Notes: a model not told the origin generated them from the letters alone. A stretch of DNA of 64,000 nucleotides from Microbispora hainanensis (GCF_036186745.1 NZ_CP108086.1:8618001-8682000); one strand, 5' to 3'. Shown: positions 53,993-62,364, counted from the stretch's first letter. Numbers and translations are program-made.

Positions 53993-55309
53993 ATGCGCGT
54001 GAACCGGTTAGCAGTGGCGGCGGCCGCGATCCTCACCGCCACGCTCGCGACGGCCTGCTCGGGCGGCTCCGACGAGCCGTCCGCCCCCGCCGCGAGCCAG
54101 AGCGCGGCGCCGGCCGGCCCGGTGAAGCTGACCTATTGGACCTGGGTCCCGAACATGGACAAGATCGTCGCAGTGTGGAACCAGGCCCACCCCGACATCC
54201 AGGTCGAGGTCAGCAAGCAGGCGGGGGGCGACGACGCGGCGGCCAAGTTCCTCACCGCCGCCAAGGCGGGCAACCCGCCCGACCTGGTCCAGGCCGAATA
54301 TCAGATGCTGCCCTCCTTCGTCGCCGCCGACGCCGTGGCCGACCTCACGGCCGAGACCACGCAGGTGAAGGGCGAGTTCAGCGAGGGCATCTGGAGCCTG
54401 GTGACCCTCGGCACCGACGCCGTCTACGCGGTGCCGCAGGACAGCGGGCCGATGATGCTCTACTACCGCAAGGACCTGTTCGAGAAGTACGGCATCGCGG
54501 TGCCGAAGACCTGGGACGAGTACGCCGAGGCCGCCCGCACGGTGCACAAGAAGGACCCAAAGGTCTTCCTCGGCACCTTCTCCAGCAAGGACCCGGGCTG
54601 GTTCGCCGGCCTCTCCCAGCAGGCGGGCGCGCAGTGGTGGTCGATCAGCGGCGACGCCTGGAAGGTCGCGGTGAACGACGAGGCCACCAAGAAGGTCGCC
54701 TCCTACTGGGGCGGCCTGGTGAAGGAGGGCGTCATCGACGGCATGCCCTACTTCACCCCGGAGTGGAACAAGGCGCTCAACGACGGCAAGCTGCTCACCT
54801 GGCCGTCGGCCGTGTGGGGCCCGGGCGTGCTGTCGGCCAACGCGCCGAAGGGCAAGGACAAGTGGGCCATCGCCCCGCTGCCGCAGTGGAACGCGGGTGA
54901 GAACTACAGCGGCTTCTGGGGCGGCTCCTCCACCGCCGTCGCCGCCAAGTCGCCCAACAAGGCGGCCGCCGCGCGGTTCGCCACCTGGCTCAACACCGAC
55001 CCGGAGGCGCTCGGGCTGCTGATCAAGGAGGGCGCGATCTATCCGGCCTCCGCCAAGGGCGCCGCGCTGATGACCGGCGCTCCCGACTACTTCTCCAGCC
55101 AGCCCGACTTCTGGCAGCAGGCCGCCTCCATCGGCGCCACGGCCCGCGGCTTCACGTTCGGCCCGAACGTCAACGTGACCTACAACGCGTACAAGGACGC
55201 CTTCGACAAGGCCGTCGCCGCCAAGTCCGACTTCGCCGCCGCCGTGCAGGCGATGCAGGACGCCACCATCGCCGACATGCAGAAGTCCGGCTTCACTCTC
55301 GCCCAGTGA
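53993..55309 (+). CDS. Extracellular sugar-binding lipoprotein (family 1 SBP)
   Basis: A 438-aa lipoprotein with signal peptide and lipobox LATACSG, an Ala/Ser/Pro linker and an SBP_bac_1 fold (LTYWTWVPNMDKIVAVWNQAHPDIQV, VPQDSGPMMLYYRKDLFEKYG). ATG 53993 follows GGAGGA. First gene of an operon with two permeases and a LacI regulator, divergent from GH42. The ligand is inferred to be a galactose-containing oligosaccharide. Confidence 0.95.
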   Translation: MRVNRLAVAAAAILTATLATACSGGSDEPSAPAASQSAAPAGPVKLTYWTWVPNMDKIVAVWNQAHPDIQVEVSKQAGGDDAAAKFLTAAKAGNPPDLVQAEYQMLPSFVAADAVADLTAETTQVKGEFSEGIWSLVTLGTDAVYAVPQDSGPMMLYYRKDLFEKYGIAVPKTWDEYAEAARTVHKKDPKVFLGTFSSKDPGWFAGLSQQAGAQWWSISGDAWKVAVNDEATKKVASYWGGLVKEGVIDGMPYFTPEWNKALNDGKLLTWPSAVWGPGVLSANAPKGKDKWAIAPLPQWNAGENYSGFWGGSSTAVAAKSPNKAAAARFATWLNTDPEALGLLIKEGAIYPASAKGAALMTGAPDYFSSQPDFWQQAASIGATARGFTFGPNVNVTYNAYKDAFDKAVAAKSDFAAAVQAMQDATIADMQKSGFTLAQ

Positions 55310-56208
55310 CCATGACGTCGCGGAACAAGAGCGCCCGCGCGCACCGCGCGGGCACCGTGCCCTACCTGTTCCTCGCCCCGGCGATGGCGCTGTTCACGCT
55401 CTTCATGGCCCTGCCCATCGGCTACACGATCTATCTGAGCCTGCGGCGCACCAAGGTCTCCGGCCTGGGCCTCGGCAAGGGCGCCCGCAAGGAGATCTTC
55501 GCCGGGCTCGGCAACTACGCCGCCGCCGTCGGCGACGGCGAGCTGTGGGCCGGATGGCTGCGCGTCCTCGCGTACGGAGCCCTCGTGCTCGTGCTGATGC
55601 TGGGGCTCGCCCTCGTGTTCGCGCTGATGCTCGACGCGGCGCACGTGCGGCTCGCCCGCCTCACCCGGATCTCGATCTTCCTGCCGTACGCCGTGCCGGG
55701 TGTGGCGGCGACGCTGATGTGGGGCTTCCTCTACCTGCCCAGCCTCAGCCCGTTCGGCGATCACCCGTTCCTGAGCGCCGACCTGGTGACGTTCTCGATG
55801 GCGAACGTGGCCGTCTGGGGCGGCACCGGCTTCAACATGCTGGTGCTCTACACGAACCTGCGGGCCGTGCCGCGGGAGTACTACGAGGCGGCCAGGATCG
55901 ACGGCGCGAGCGAGCTGGGCATCGCCCTGCGCATCAAGATCCCGATCCTGGCGCCGTCGATCATCCTGACCACGGTGTTCTCCGTCATCGCGACCGTCCA
56001 GGTGTTCACGGAACCGACCACCCTGCGGCCGCTGACCAACACGATCAGCTCGACCTGGAGCCCCTTGATGAAGGTGTACCGCGACGCGTTCGTCACCGGC
56101 GACCTCTACTCGGCCGCCGCGACGTCCATGGTGATCGCCGCGATCTCCCTCGTGCTGTCGTTCGGGTTCCTGCGGATCGTCAAGAACCACGCGTTCGGGG
56201 AGGGCTGA
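55306..56208 (+). CDS. Carbohydrate ABC transporter permease (MalF type)
   Basis: A 300-aa six-helix permease with EAA loop YYEAARIDGASELGIALRIKIPILAPS. GTG 55306 overlaps the binding-protein stop; ATG 55312 is an alternative. It forms a heterodimer with the next gene product. Confidence 0.95.
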   Translation: MTMTSRNKSARAHRAGTVPYLFLAPAMALFTLFMALPIGYTIYLSLRRTKVSGLGLGKGARKEIFAGLGNYAAAVGDGELWAGWLRVLAYGALVLVLMLGLALVFALMLDAAHVRLARLTRISIFLPYAVPGVAATLMWGFLYLPSLSPFGDHPFLSADLVTFSMANVAVWGGTGFNMLVLYTNLRAVPREYYEAARIDGASELGIALRIKIPILAPSIILTTVFSVIATVQVFTEPTTLRPLTNTISSTWSPLMKVYRDAFVTGDLYSAAATSMVIAAISLVLSFGFLRIVKNHAFGEG

Positions 56209-57089
56209 TGGCCGCCACCGCACTGCCGGGGACAGGCGGGCACGCCCGCCCCTCGCCGCGCCGCCCGCTGGGGATCGTGCCGACCGCGGTGCTCGTGCTG
56301 GGTGCGATCTACACCCTGTTCCCGGTGAGCTGGGTGGTGGTCGCGGCCACCAAGTCGAAGGCCGAGCTGTTCTCCACCTCGACCTTCGCGCCCGGCACCG
56401 GCCTGCTGTCCAACCTGGCCGACCTGTTCGCCTACCGCGACGGCGTCTTCTGGCTCTGGTTGCTCAACACCGCCCTGTACGCCGGGGGCGGCGCGGTGCT
56501 GTCGACCGCTGTGTCCACGATCTCGGGGTTCGCGCTGGCGAAATACTCCTTCCCCGGCCGCAATCTGATCTTCAATCTGCTCATCGGCGGCATCCTGGTG
56601 CCGTCGGTCGTGCTGGCGATCCCGCAGTATCTGCTGTTCTCCAAGGCCGGCCTGGCCGACACGTACTGGTCGGTGCTGCTGCCGCAGATCCTGCACCCCT
56701 ACAGCATCTATCTGGCCAGGATCTACGCGCAGGCGGCGATCCCCGCCTCGCTGCTGGAGGCGGGGCGGCTGGACGGCGCGGGCGAGTGGCGGCTGCTGCG
56801 CCGGGTGGCGCTGCCGCTGCTGACGCCGGGCATGGTGACGATCTTCCTGTTCCAGTTCGTCGCGATCTGGAACAACTTCCTGCTGCCGTTCATCATGCTG
56901 GGCGACGACCACAAGTTCCCGCTGACGGTCGGCCTCTACACCCTGCTCGCCGCGGGCGCCAACCAGCCGTCGCTCTACAACCTGATCATCACGGGCACGA
57001 TGCTGTCGCTCATCCCGCTGATCGCGCTGTTCCTCACGATGCAGCGCTACTGGCGTACGGACCTGTCCGGCGGGGCCGTGAAAAGCTGA
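56208..57089 (+). CDS. Carbohydrate ABC transporter permease (MalG type)
   Basis: A 293-aa six-helix permease with EAA loop LLEAGRLDGAGEWRLLRRVALPLLTPG. Note EAG in place of EAA. ATG 56208 shares one base with the preceding stop (TGATG). No ATPase gene follows; the LacI gene comes next. Confidence 0.95.
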   Translation: MAATALPGTGGHARPSPRRPLGIVPTAVLVLGAIYTLFPVSWVVVAATKSKAELFSTSTFAPGTGLLSNLADLFAYRDGVFWLWLLNTALYAGGGAVLSTAVSTISGFALAKYSFPGRNLIFNLLIGGILVPSVVLAIPQYLLFSKAGLADTYWSVLLPQILHPYSIYLARIYAQAAIPASLLEAGRLDGAGEWRLLRRVALPLLTPGMVTIFLFQFVAIWNNFLLPFIMLGDDHKFPLTVGLYTLLAAGANQPSLYNLIITGTMLSLIPLIALFLTMQRYWRTDLSGGAVKS

Positions 57090-57133
57090 TGGACGCGGGG
57101 GAACAGGCTGATCGGCGGGGGGACAATACGACC

Positions 57134-58135
57134 ATGGCGAAACGTCCGACCATTCATGACGTGGCCGCGGCGGCGGGCGTCTCCCGTGGCACCGTGTCGC
57201 GGGTGCTCAACGACGACCGTTACGTGAGCCCCGCCGCCCACGCCGCCGTCCGGCGCGCCATCGCCGAGACCGGCTACATCGTCAACCGCAACGCCCGCAG
57301 CCTGGTCACCCAGCGGACCGGGTCGGTGGTCATGGTGCTGTCGGAGCCGCACGAGAAGGTCTTCGAGGACCCCAACTACAGCACCACGATCCGTACGGCG
57401 ATCCGGCGGCTCGGCGACCGCGACGTCTCCCTGGTCATCATGCTGGCCGGGGACGACGGCGACCGTGACCGGGTGGTGCACTACGTGCGCGGCGGCCACG
57501 CCGACGGGGTGCTGCTGATGTCGACGCACGCGGGCGACCCGCTCGTGGACGAGCTGGAGTCGCTGCGCATCCCGGCCGTCGCCTGCGGCGCCGTCATCGG
57601 CAAGGAGAACGTGATCCCCTACGCCGCGGCCGACGACCGCGAGGGCGCCCGGCAGATGGCCCGCTATCTGGTCGAGCAGGGCCGCAGGAAGATCGCCACG
57701 ATCACCGGCCCGATGGACACCCCGGGCGGCATCCAGCGTTTGGAGGGCTTCGCCGACGTGCTCGGCAGGAAGGCGTCCAAGAAGCTGATCGAGCACGGCG
57801 ACTGGACCCAGCTCAGCGGCGAGAGTGCGATGGCACGGCTGCTCGAACGCACCCCCGACCTCGACGCGGTCTTCGTGGCCTCCGACCTCATGGCGGCCGG
57901 CGCGCTGTCCACGCTGCGGGCCGCCGGACGCCGGGTGCCCGACGACGTGGCCGTGGGCGGCTTCGACGACTCGTCGGTCGCCGCCACCACCCACCCGCCC
58001 CTCACCACGATCCGCCAGCCGCTCGCCGAGGTCGCGGAGGAGACCGTACGACTGCTGCTCGCGCTCATCGACGGGGGCGGCCCGGTGGAGCCGGTGATCC
58101 TGCCCACCCGCCTCATCGTGCGGGAGTCCGCCTGA
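57134..58135 (+). CDS. LacI family transcriptional regulator
   Basis: A 333-aa repressor: HTH TIHDVAAAAGVSRGTVSRVLNDD, hinge NRNARSLV, then a sugar-binding core (GVLLMSTHAGDP, DLDAVFVASDLMAAGAL, VGGFDDSSVAA). Last gene of the second ABC operon and the natural candidate to bind operators A and B. ATG 57134 has GGGGGGA upstream at a long spacing; an in-frame ATG at 57089 overlapping the permease stop is an alternative. Confidence 0.94.
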   Translation: MAKRPTIHDVAAAAGVSRGTVSRVLNDDRYVSPAAHAAVRRAIAETGYIVNRNARSLVTQRTGSVVMVLSEPHEKVFEDPNYSTTIRTAIRRLGDRDVSLVIMLAGDDGDRDRVVHYVRGGHADGVLLMSTHAGDPLVDELESLRIPAVACGAVIGKENVIPYAAADDREGARQMARYLVEQGRRKIATITGPMDTPGGIQRLEGFADVLGRKASKKLIEHGDWTQLSGESAMARLLERTPDLDAVFVASDLMAAGALSTLRAAGRRVPDDVAVGGFDDSSVAATTHPPLTTIRQPLAEVAEETVRLLLALIDGGGPVEPVILPTRLIVRESA

Positions 58136-58151
58136 TCCGCGCGCCCGGGGA

Positions 58152-58178
58152 TGTCACACACTGAGGGGGTGTCTCGTC
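58152..58178 (+). promoter_or_regulatory. ECF41-type autoregulated promoter
   Basis: TGTCACA at 58152-58158 and CGTC at 58175-58178, separated by 16 bp, match the target promoter described for ECF41 sigma factors as I recall it. It lies inside the longest open frame of the sigma gene, which argues that translation starts downstream. Confidence 0.7.
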
Positions 58179-58186
58179 CTCAGAAT

Positions 58187-59098
58187 GTGAACGACCATGA
58201 CGACGGCACCGAGACCCAGGCGACGTTCGAGGAGACGTTCCTGGCGATGCGGCCCCGGCTGCTCGGCGTCGCGTACGGCCTGCTCGGCAGCCTCGACGAG
58301 GCCGAAGACGTCGTGCAGGACGCCTGGCTGCGGCTGCGGTCGGCCGAGGCCGCGGGCGGCGACGAGATCAGGGACGTGACCGGCTGGCTGGTGGTCACGG
58401 TCTCCCGGCTCGCTCTCGACGTGCTGCGCTCGGCGCGGCACCGCAGGGAGGAGTACGTGGGCCCGTGGCTGCCCGAACCTGTTATCGCTCAGCCCGATCC
58501 TGCGGAGCGGGTGACCTTGGACGAGTCGATGAGCATGGCGATGCTCGTCGTGCTGGAGTCGCTCAGCCCGGCCGAGCGGACCGCGTTCGTGCTGCACGAC
58601 GTGTTCGGCCTGACGTTCGCCGAGGTGGGTGAGGCGGTCGGGCGCAGCCCGGCGGCCTGCCGGCAGCTCGCCGCCCGGGCCCGGGCGCACGTCGCGTCGC
58701 GCGCTCCCCGGTTCGACGTGGACCCCTCCGAGCACCGGCGGGTGGTCGACGCCTTCGCCCGGGCCTGCCTCGGCGACGACATCGACGCCCTGGTCGCGCT
58801 GCTCGACCCGGACGTCGTGTTGCGCAGCGACGGCGGCGGCCGGGTGCGCGCCGGGAGGCGGCCCGTCAGCGGAGCGGCCAAGGTGGCCAGGCTGCTGTCC
58901 GGCATCGGGAGGTTCGGCCGGTTCGAGCTGGTCCCCGCCGTGGTGAACGGCTGGCCGGGCCTGCTGCGCTATCGGGACGGACGGCTGGTCACCGTGATCG
59001 GCCTCACCGTCGCCGGCGGCCGGATCACCGCCGTCGACATGGTCCTGAACCCCGAGAAACTCGCCCGAGTGATGCGGGCCGACGAGACGAGGAAATGA
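58187..59098 (+). CDS. ECF41-group sigma factor with C-terminal SnoaL-like domain
   Basis: A 303-aa alternative sigma factor: region 2 (MRPRLLGVAYGLLGSLDEAEDVVQDAWLRL), region 4 (LSPAERTAFVLHDVFGLTFAEVGEAVGRSPAACRQLAARAR) and a fused SnoaL-like regulatory domain carrying the DGGG motif and the terminal NPEKLAR motif characteristic of ECF41. The group lacks a separate anti-sigma factor; the C-terminal domain sets activity. GTG 58187 lies about eight bases after the -10 of its own promoter, so the transcript is probably nearly leaderless; ATG 58151 would overlap the promoter. The next gene is the expected carboxymuconolactone-decarboxylase partner. Confidence 0.92.
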   Translation: MNDHDDGTETQATFEETFLAMRPRLLGVAYGLLGSLDEAEDVVQDAWLRLRSAEAAGGDEIRDVTGWLVVTVSRLALDVLRSARHRREEYVGPWLPEPVIAQPDPAERVTLDESMSMAMLVVLESLSPAERTAFVLHDVFGLTFAEVGEAVGRSPAACRQLAARARAHVASRAPRFDVDPSEHRRVVDAFARACLGDDIDALVALLDPDVVLRSDGGGRVRAGRRPVSGAAKVARLLSGIGRFGRFELVPAVVNGWPGLLRYRDGRLVTVIGLTVAGGRITAVDMVLNPEKLARVMRADETRK

Positions 59099-59550
59099 CG
59101 ATGACCGAGCGGATCAACGTCCGCGAGCTGGCTCCCGAGGCCTACCAGGCCATGCGCGGTGTGGAGCGTTTCCTGCACGCGTGCGACGTGCCCCCCGCCA
59201 CGCTGGAACTCATCAAGATCAGGGCCAGCCAGATCAACGGCTGCGCCTTCTGCCTGGACATGCACGTCCGCGATGCCAAGAAGGCCGGGGAGGCCGACGA
59301 GCGCCTGTGGTCGGTCGCCGCCTGGCGGGAGGCGCCCTTCTACACGGACGCCGAGCGGGCCGCTCTGGCGCTGACCGAGGCCGCGACCCGGCTCGCCGAC
59401 CGGCCCGACCCCGTGCCGGACGAGATCTGGGCGGACGCCGCCGAGCACTACACCGAGGAGCAACTGGCCGCGCTGGTCGTCGCCATCGCGCAGATCAACG
59501 CCTGGAACCGGATCTGCGTCGTGAGCCGCAGGGTGCCCGGCTCTCTTTGA
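59095..59550 (+). CDS. Carboxymuconolactone decarboxylase / AhpD-like protein (ECF41 partner)
   Basis: A 151-aa all-helical protein with the AhpD-type redox motif C50-A-F-C53 and His57 (QINGCAFCLDMHVRDA). Such proteins act as thiol-dependent peroxidase-like enzymes. ATGA overlap with the sigma gene shows coupling. In ECF41 systems the partner is a carboxymuconolactone decarboxylase, oxidoreductase or epimerase; this is the first kind. Confidence 0.93.
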   Translation: MTMTERINVRELAPEAYQAMRGVERFLHACDVPPATLELIKIRASQINGCAFCLDMHVRDAKKAGEADERLWSVAAWREAPFYTDAERAALALTEAATRLADRPDPVPDEIWADAAEHYTEEQLAALVVAIAQINAWNRICVVSRRVPGSL

Positions 59551-59617
59551 GCGAAAAGGGGAAGACGGCGGCAGCCTGGGCGAATAGTCTGCGTAACGTC
59601 AGGAAGGAGGAAGGGCC

Positions 59618-59713
59618 ATGAGACGCATCAGGATCCGCAGGCCCCGCCGCGTCCGTCGTCCCGCAGCCGAGCTCGACCTGCGCACCCCCTCCGGCCGGGC
59701 GCTTCCGCACTGA
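59618..59713 (+). CDS. Arg-rich microprotein, 31 aa
   Basis: An open frame of 31 codons with eleven arginines, nine of them in the first 14 residues (MRRIRIRRPRRVRR). The ribosome site is ideal: AGGAAGGAGG, then seven bases, then ATG. It stands alone between the ECF41 pair and the next small gene. Possible roles are a leader peptide, a nucleic-acid-binding microprotein or a peptide with membrane activity. No homologue comes to mind. Confidence 0.45.
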   Translation: MRRIRIRRPRRVRRPAAELDLRTPSGRALPH

Positions 59714-59823
59714 ACGGCTCCCGGAAACCGGTGTGACGTGAGAGGCTTTACGCCCCTTTTACCGGCTCTCCGATATCTATACCGGGAAGGTCACGGAACC
59801 ATCACGGTCGGGGGGAAACGAAC

Positions 59824-60009
59824 ATGGTCACGGTGGTGCCGTCGCTCGCCGAAGTCCAGTCGCTCGCCAAAGTGAGGGACATCAGGACCGCGCTGCGGCG
59901 CAGGCCCAGGCGGAACAGAAAAGACAGGAAGATCGTCGACTTCAGCGCCTACACCGGCGGAAACGTCATCCGGTTCCCGAGGACATCCGGTCCGACGTCC
60001 GCCGCCTGA
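59824..60009 (+). CDS. Small basic hypothetical protein, 61 aa
   Basis: I do not recognise it. A helical N-terminal third (PSLAEVQSLAKVRDIRTAL) is followed by a highly basic stretch (RRRPRRNRKDRK) and a C-terminal VIRFPRTSG. GGGGG lies nine bases before ATG 59824. It resembles neither a ribosomal protein nor a known toxin. It could be a nucleic-acid-binding or precursor peptide. Confidence 0.45.
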   Translation: MVTVVPSLAEVQSLAKVRDIRTALRRRPRRNRKDRKIVDFSAYTGGNVIRFPRTSGPTSAA

Positions 60010-60122
60010 GCGGCGCGGGCACTGACGGGCACGTCTTCCCGTCCTCCGCAACGATCCACGCATCGGCCCGCCCGGCGTCCCCGCCGGGCGGGCTGACCGC
60101 TTTGCTGGTTGAATGTCGCCTC

Positions 60123-60758
60123 ATGAGCGATCTGTCCGCCACCGAGCGGACCCGGCACCGCCGGTTGCGAGAGCAGGGCCGCACCGACCGGGAGGCGCTG
60201 TTCGAGGTGCTCCGGGCCGGGTTCGTCTGCCACCTCGGCGTCGTCGTGGACGGCGACCCCATGGTGGTGCCGACGGTGTACGGCTTCGACGACGGCCATC
60301 TCTACGTGCACGGCTCGGTGGCCGGCCGCAGCCTCACCCGCGGCACGACGGTCTGCGTGACGATCACCCACGTCGACGGCCTGGTGCTGGCCCGGTCGGT
60401 CTTCGAGCACGGCGTGAACTACCGCAGCGCGATGATCTACGGCGTGCCGCGGGTGCTGGAGGGCGACGAGAAGCTCGCCGCCCTGCGATGCCTGACCGAG
60501 CACGTCGCACCCGGCCAGTGGGACTACGCCCGGCGGCCGAACCGCAAGGAGCTGGCCGCGACGACGATCCTCGCGGTGCCGCTCGCCGAGGCGTCGGTCA
60601 AGGTGCGCGAGGGCCACCCGGAGGACGCCGACGACCCGCACGACGTCTGGGCCGGGATCCTGCCGCTCACCCGGTCGTGGCAGGCCCCGGTGACCGACCC
60701 GCACGCGGCCGCGCATCCCGTCCCGCCGCACATCCTCGCCCGCACCACACCCCACTGA
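60123..60758 (+). CDS. Pyridoxamine 5'-phosphate oxidase family (flavin-binding split-barrel) protein
   Basis: A 211-aa protein with the split-barrel fold (GFVCHLGVVVDGDPMVVPTVYGFDDGHLYVHGS, VCVTITHVDGLVLARSVFEHGVNYRS). This is the flavin-nucleotide-binding subfamily related to NimA-like proteins, likely binding FMN or F420. The substrate is unknown. ATG 60123 begins the conserved region; the frame opens at 60102. The terminal Pro/His/Ala-rich tail runs into a degenerate repeat at the stop codon. Confidence 0.9.
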   Translation: MSDLSATERTRHRRLREQGRTDREALFEVLRAGFVCHLGVVVDGDPMVVPTVYGFDDGHLYVHGSVAGRSLTRGTTVCVTITHVDGLVLARSVFEHGVNYRSAMIYGVPRVLEGDEKLAALRCLTEHVAPGQWDYARRPNRKELAATTILAVPLAEASVKVREGHPEDADDPHDVWAGILPLTRSWQAPVTDPHAAAHPVPPHILARTTPH

Positions 60759-60890
60759 CCACGGCACCCCTACTGACCACGGCGCCCTGCCGACCACAGC
60801 ACCCCGCCGACCGCAGTACGTCAACTTCCCGCGCCCCGTCCCCATCGACCACGGCGCCCCCACCGGCCACGGCGCTGTGCTGATCCCGGC
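60754..60890. repeat. 17-18-bp degenerate tandem array in convergent spacer
   Basis: Units such as ACTGACCACGGCACCCCT and ACTGACCACGGCGCCCTG, about five diverged copies. The array begins at the stop codon of the PPOX gene and fills the first half of the spacer to the convergent SDR gene. Confidence 0.75.
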
Positions 60891-61002
60891 CACTGACCGC
60901 TACGCCGTGCTGACCGCCGCGCCGTACGGGGGTCGCGGCGGGCCGGGGCTCGGCTCACCACACCGGCAGCGGCACCATGCCGGGGCCCCGGCCGGGCGGT
61001 CG

Positions 61003-61725
61003 CTACGACTGGACGCCCGGCTTGAGCCGGACGCCGCCGTCGACGGTCAGCACGGTGCCCGTCGCGTAGCCCGTGTCGATCAGGTAGGCGATCGCGTTCG
61101 CCACCTCGCCGGGGGCGCCGATCCTGCCGACCGTGGTCGCGGCGGCGAACGCGTCGAGCGTGCTCTGCCGGCCGTCCCCCAGCCCGTCCCACCACTCGGT
61201 GTCGATCACACCGGGCGACACCGCGTTGACCCGGAGCGGGGCGAGCTCCACCGCCAGGCCGGGGATCATCGACTGGATCGCGCCGTTCACCGCCGCCAGC
61301 CCGGCCACCTCGGCCATCGCGCTGTTCGCGCTGGCCGCCGCGACGAACGTCAGCGATCCATCCCGCCGCAGCGCCGGGAGCGCGGCCTGCGCGGTGACCA
61401 CATGCGCGATCAGCTTGTCGTCGAGGGCGGCGCGCAGCTCGTCCGGCGAGAGCGAGCGGAACGGCCCGCCTCCCTTCCGGCCCGACACGTTGACGACGAC
61501 GTGGTCCACCGGGCCCACCTCGGCGAACAGGGCGCGCATCGCCTCCGGGTCGCGGGCGTCGGCCACCGCACCGGAGCCCCGCTCCCCGATCTCCTTGACG
61601 GCCTGCTCCAGCCGTTCGGGCGTGCGGCCGGTGACGACGACCTCGCGGCCCGACGCGGCCAGCCGTACGGCGGTGGCCAGGCCGATGCCGCTCGTGCCCC
61701 CGACGATCACTACGCGCTCACTCAT
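61003..61725 (-). CDS. Short-chain dehydrogenase/reductase (SDR)
   Basis: A 240-aa Rossmann oxidoreductase with the cofactor motif VIVGGTSGIGLA at the N-terminus, TGRT after strand 2 (suggesting NADP), NVSG, and the C-terminal SPGVIDTEWWD. The catalytic Tyr-x-x-x-Lys is atypical: the expected YxxxK is replaced near SANSAMAEVAGLAAVNGAIQSM, so catalysis may be altered or lost. ATG 61725 follows GGGAGAG. It is divergent from a TetR gene that probably represses it. Confidence 0.9.
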   Translation of the reverse strand: MSERVVIVGGTSGIGLATAVRLAASGREVVVTGRTPERLEQAVKEIGERGSGAVADARDPEAMRALFAEVGPVDHVVVNVSGRKGGGPFRSLSPDELRAALDDKLIAHVVTAQAALPALRRDGSLTFVAAASANSAMAEVAGLAAVNGAIQSMIPGLAVELAPLRVNAVSPGVIDTEWWDGLGDGRQSTLDAFAAATTVGRIGAPGEVANAIAYLIDTGYATGTVLTVDGGVRLKPGVQS

Positions 61726-61740
61726 CGGCTCTCCCAAATT

Positions 61741-61782
61741 CGAGACATGATGCCTCGAAACTATAAAGCGAGACACTGTGTC
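61741..61782. promoter_or_regulatory. TetR operator candidates between SDR and TetR genes
   Basis: Two related sites: a 17-bp near-palindrome CGAGACATGATGCCTCG (61741-61757) and an 11-bp perfect palindrome GACACTGTGTC (61772-61782) within a second CGAGACA-type copy. The A+T-rich CTATAAAG between them may hold a -10 element. Confidence 0.65.
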
Positions 61783-61797
61783 CTGTAAAGTGAGCGC

Positions 61798-62364
61798 ATG
61801 GTGGGGAGGCCACGCAGCGAGCAGGCACGCCGGGCGATACTCGAGGCCGCGCTGCGGCTGTGCGAGCGCGACGGCTATCCGAACGTGACACTGAAGGGCA
61901 TCGCCGAGGAGGCGGGCACCGGCAGGCAGACGCTCTACCGCTGGTGGGACACCAAGGCCGACCTGCTGCTCGAGGCGATGACCTACCTTGTGGAAAGCTC
62001 CCGGGCACCGTCGCAGGCCGACCTGCAGACGTTCCTGCGCGAGACCTTCGCGCTCGCGGACGGCGCGGTCGGCAGAGTGGTGGCCGGCCTCATGGCGGAG
62101 GCCCAGAGCGATCCGGCCCTGGGCGAGCGCCTGCGGGCGCGGCTGATCGGCCCGCGGCGCGCCACCCTGCGGGCGGTGCTGGAGCGGATGCCGCCACCCC
62201 CCGGCACCGACCTCGACCTCCTGATCGACATGATCTTCGGGGTGATGTGGTATCGGCTGCTCAACCGGCACGCCCCGCTCGACGCCTCCCTCGCGGAGGA
62301 CATCACGACGCTCGTGGCCAGGATCGGCGCGAGCCCGGGACCCGACGAGGAGCGCCCGGGCTGA
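61798..62364 (+). CDS. TetR family transcriptional regulator
   Basis: A 188-aa repressor. The N-terminal HTH is VTLKGIAEEAGTGRQTLYRWWDTKADLL; the C-terminal ligand domain is of the TetR_C class with conserved LRAVLERM and DMIFGVMWYRLL. Divergent from the SDR, with operator candidates in the 72-bp spacer. Confidence 0.94.
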   Translation: MVGRPRSEQARRAILEAALRLCERDGYPNVTLKGIAEEAGTGRQTLYRWWDTKADLLLEAMTYLVESSRAPSQADLQTFLRETFALADGAVGRVVAGLMAEAQSDPALGERLRARLIGPRRATLRAVLERMPPPPGTDLDLLIDMIFGVMWYRLLNRHAPLDASLAEDITTLVARIGASPGPDEERPG

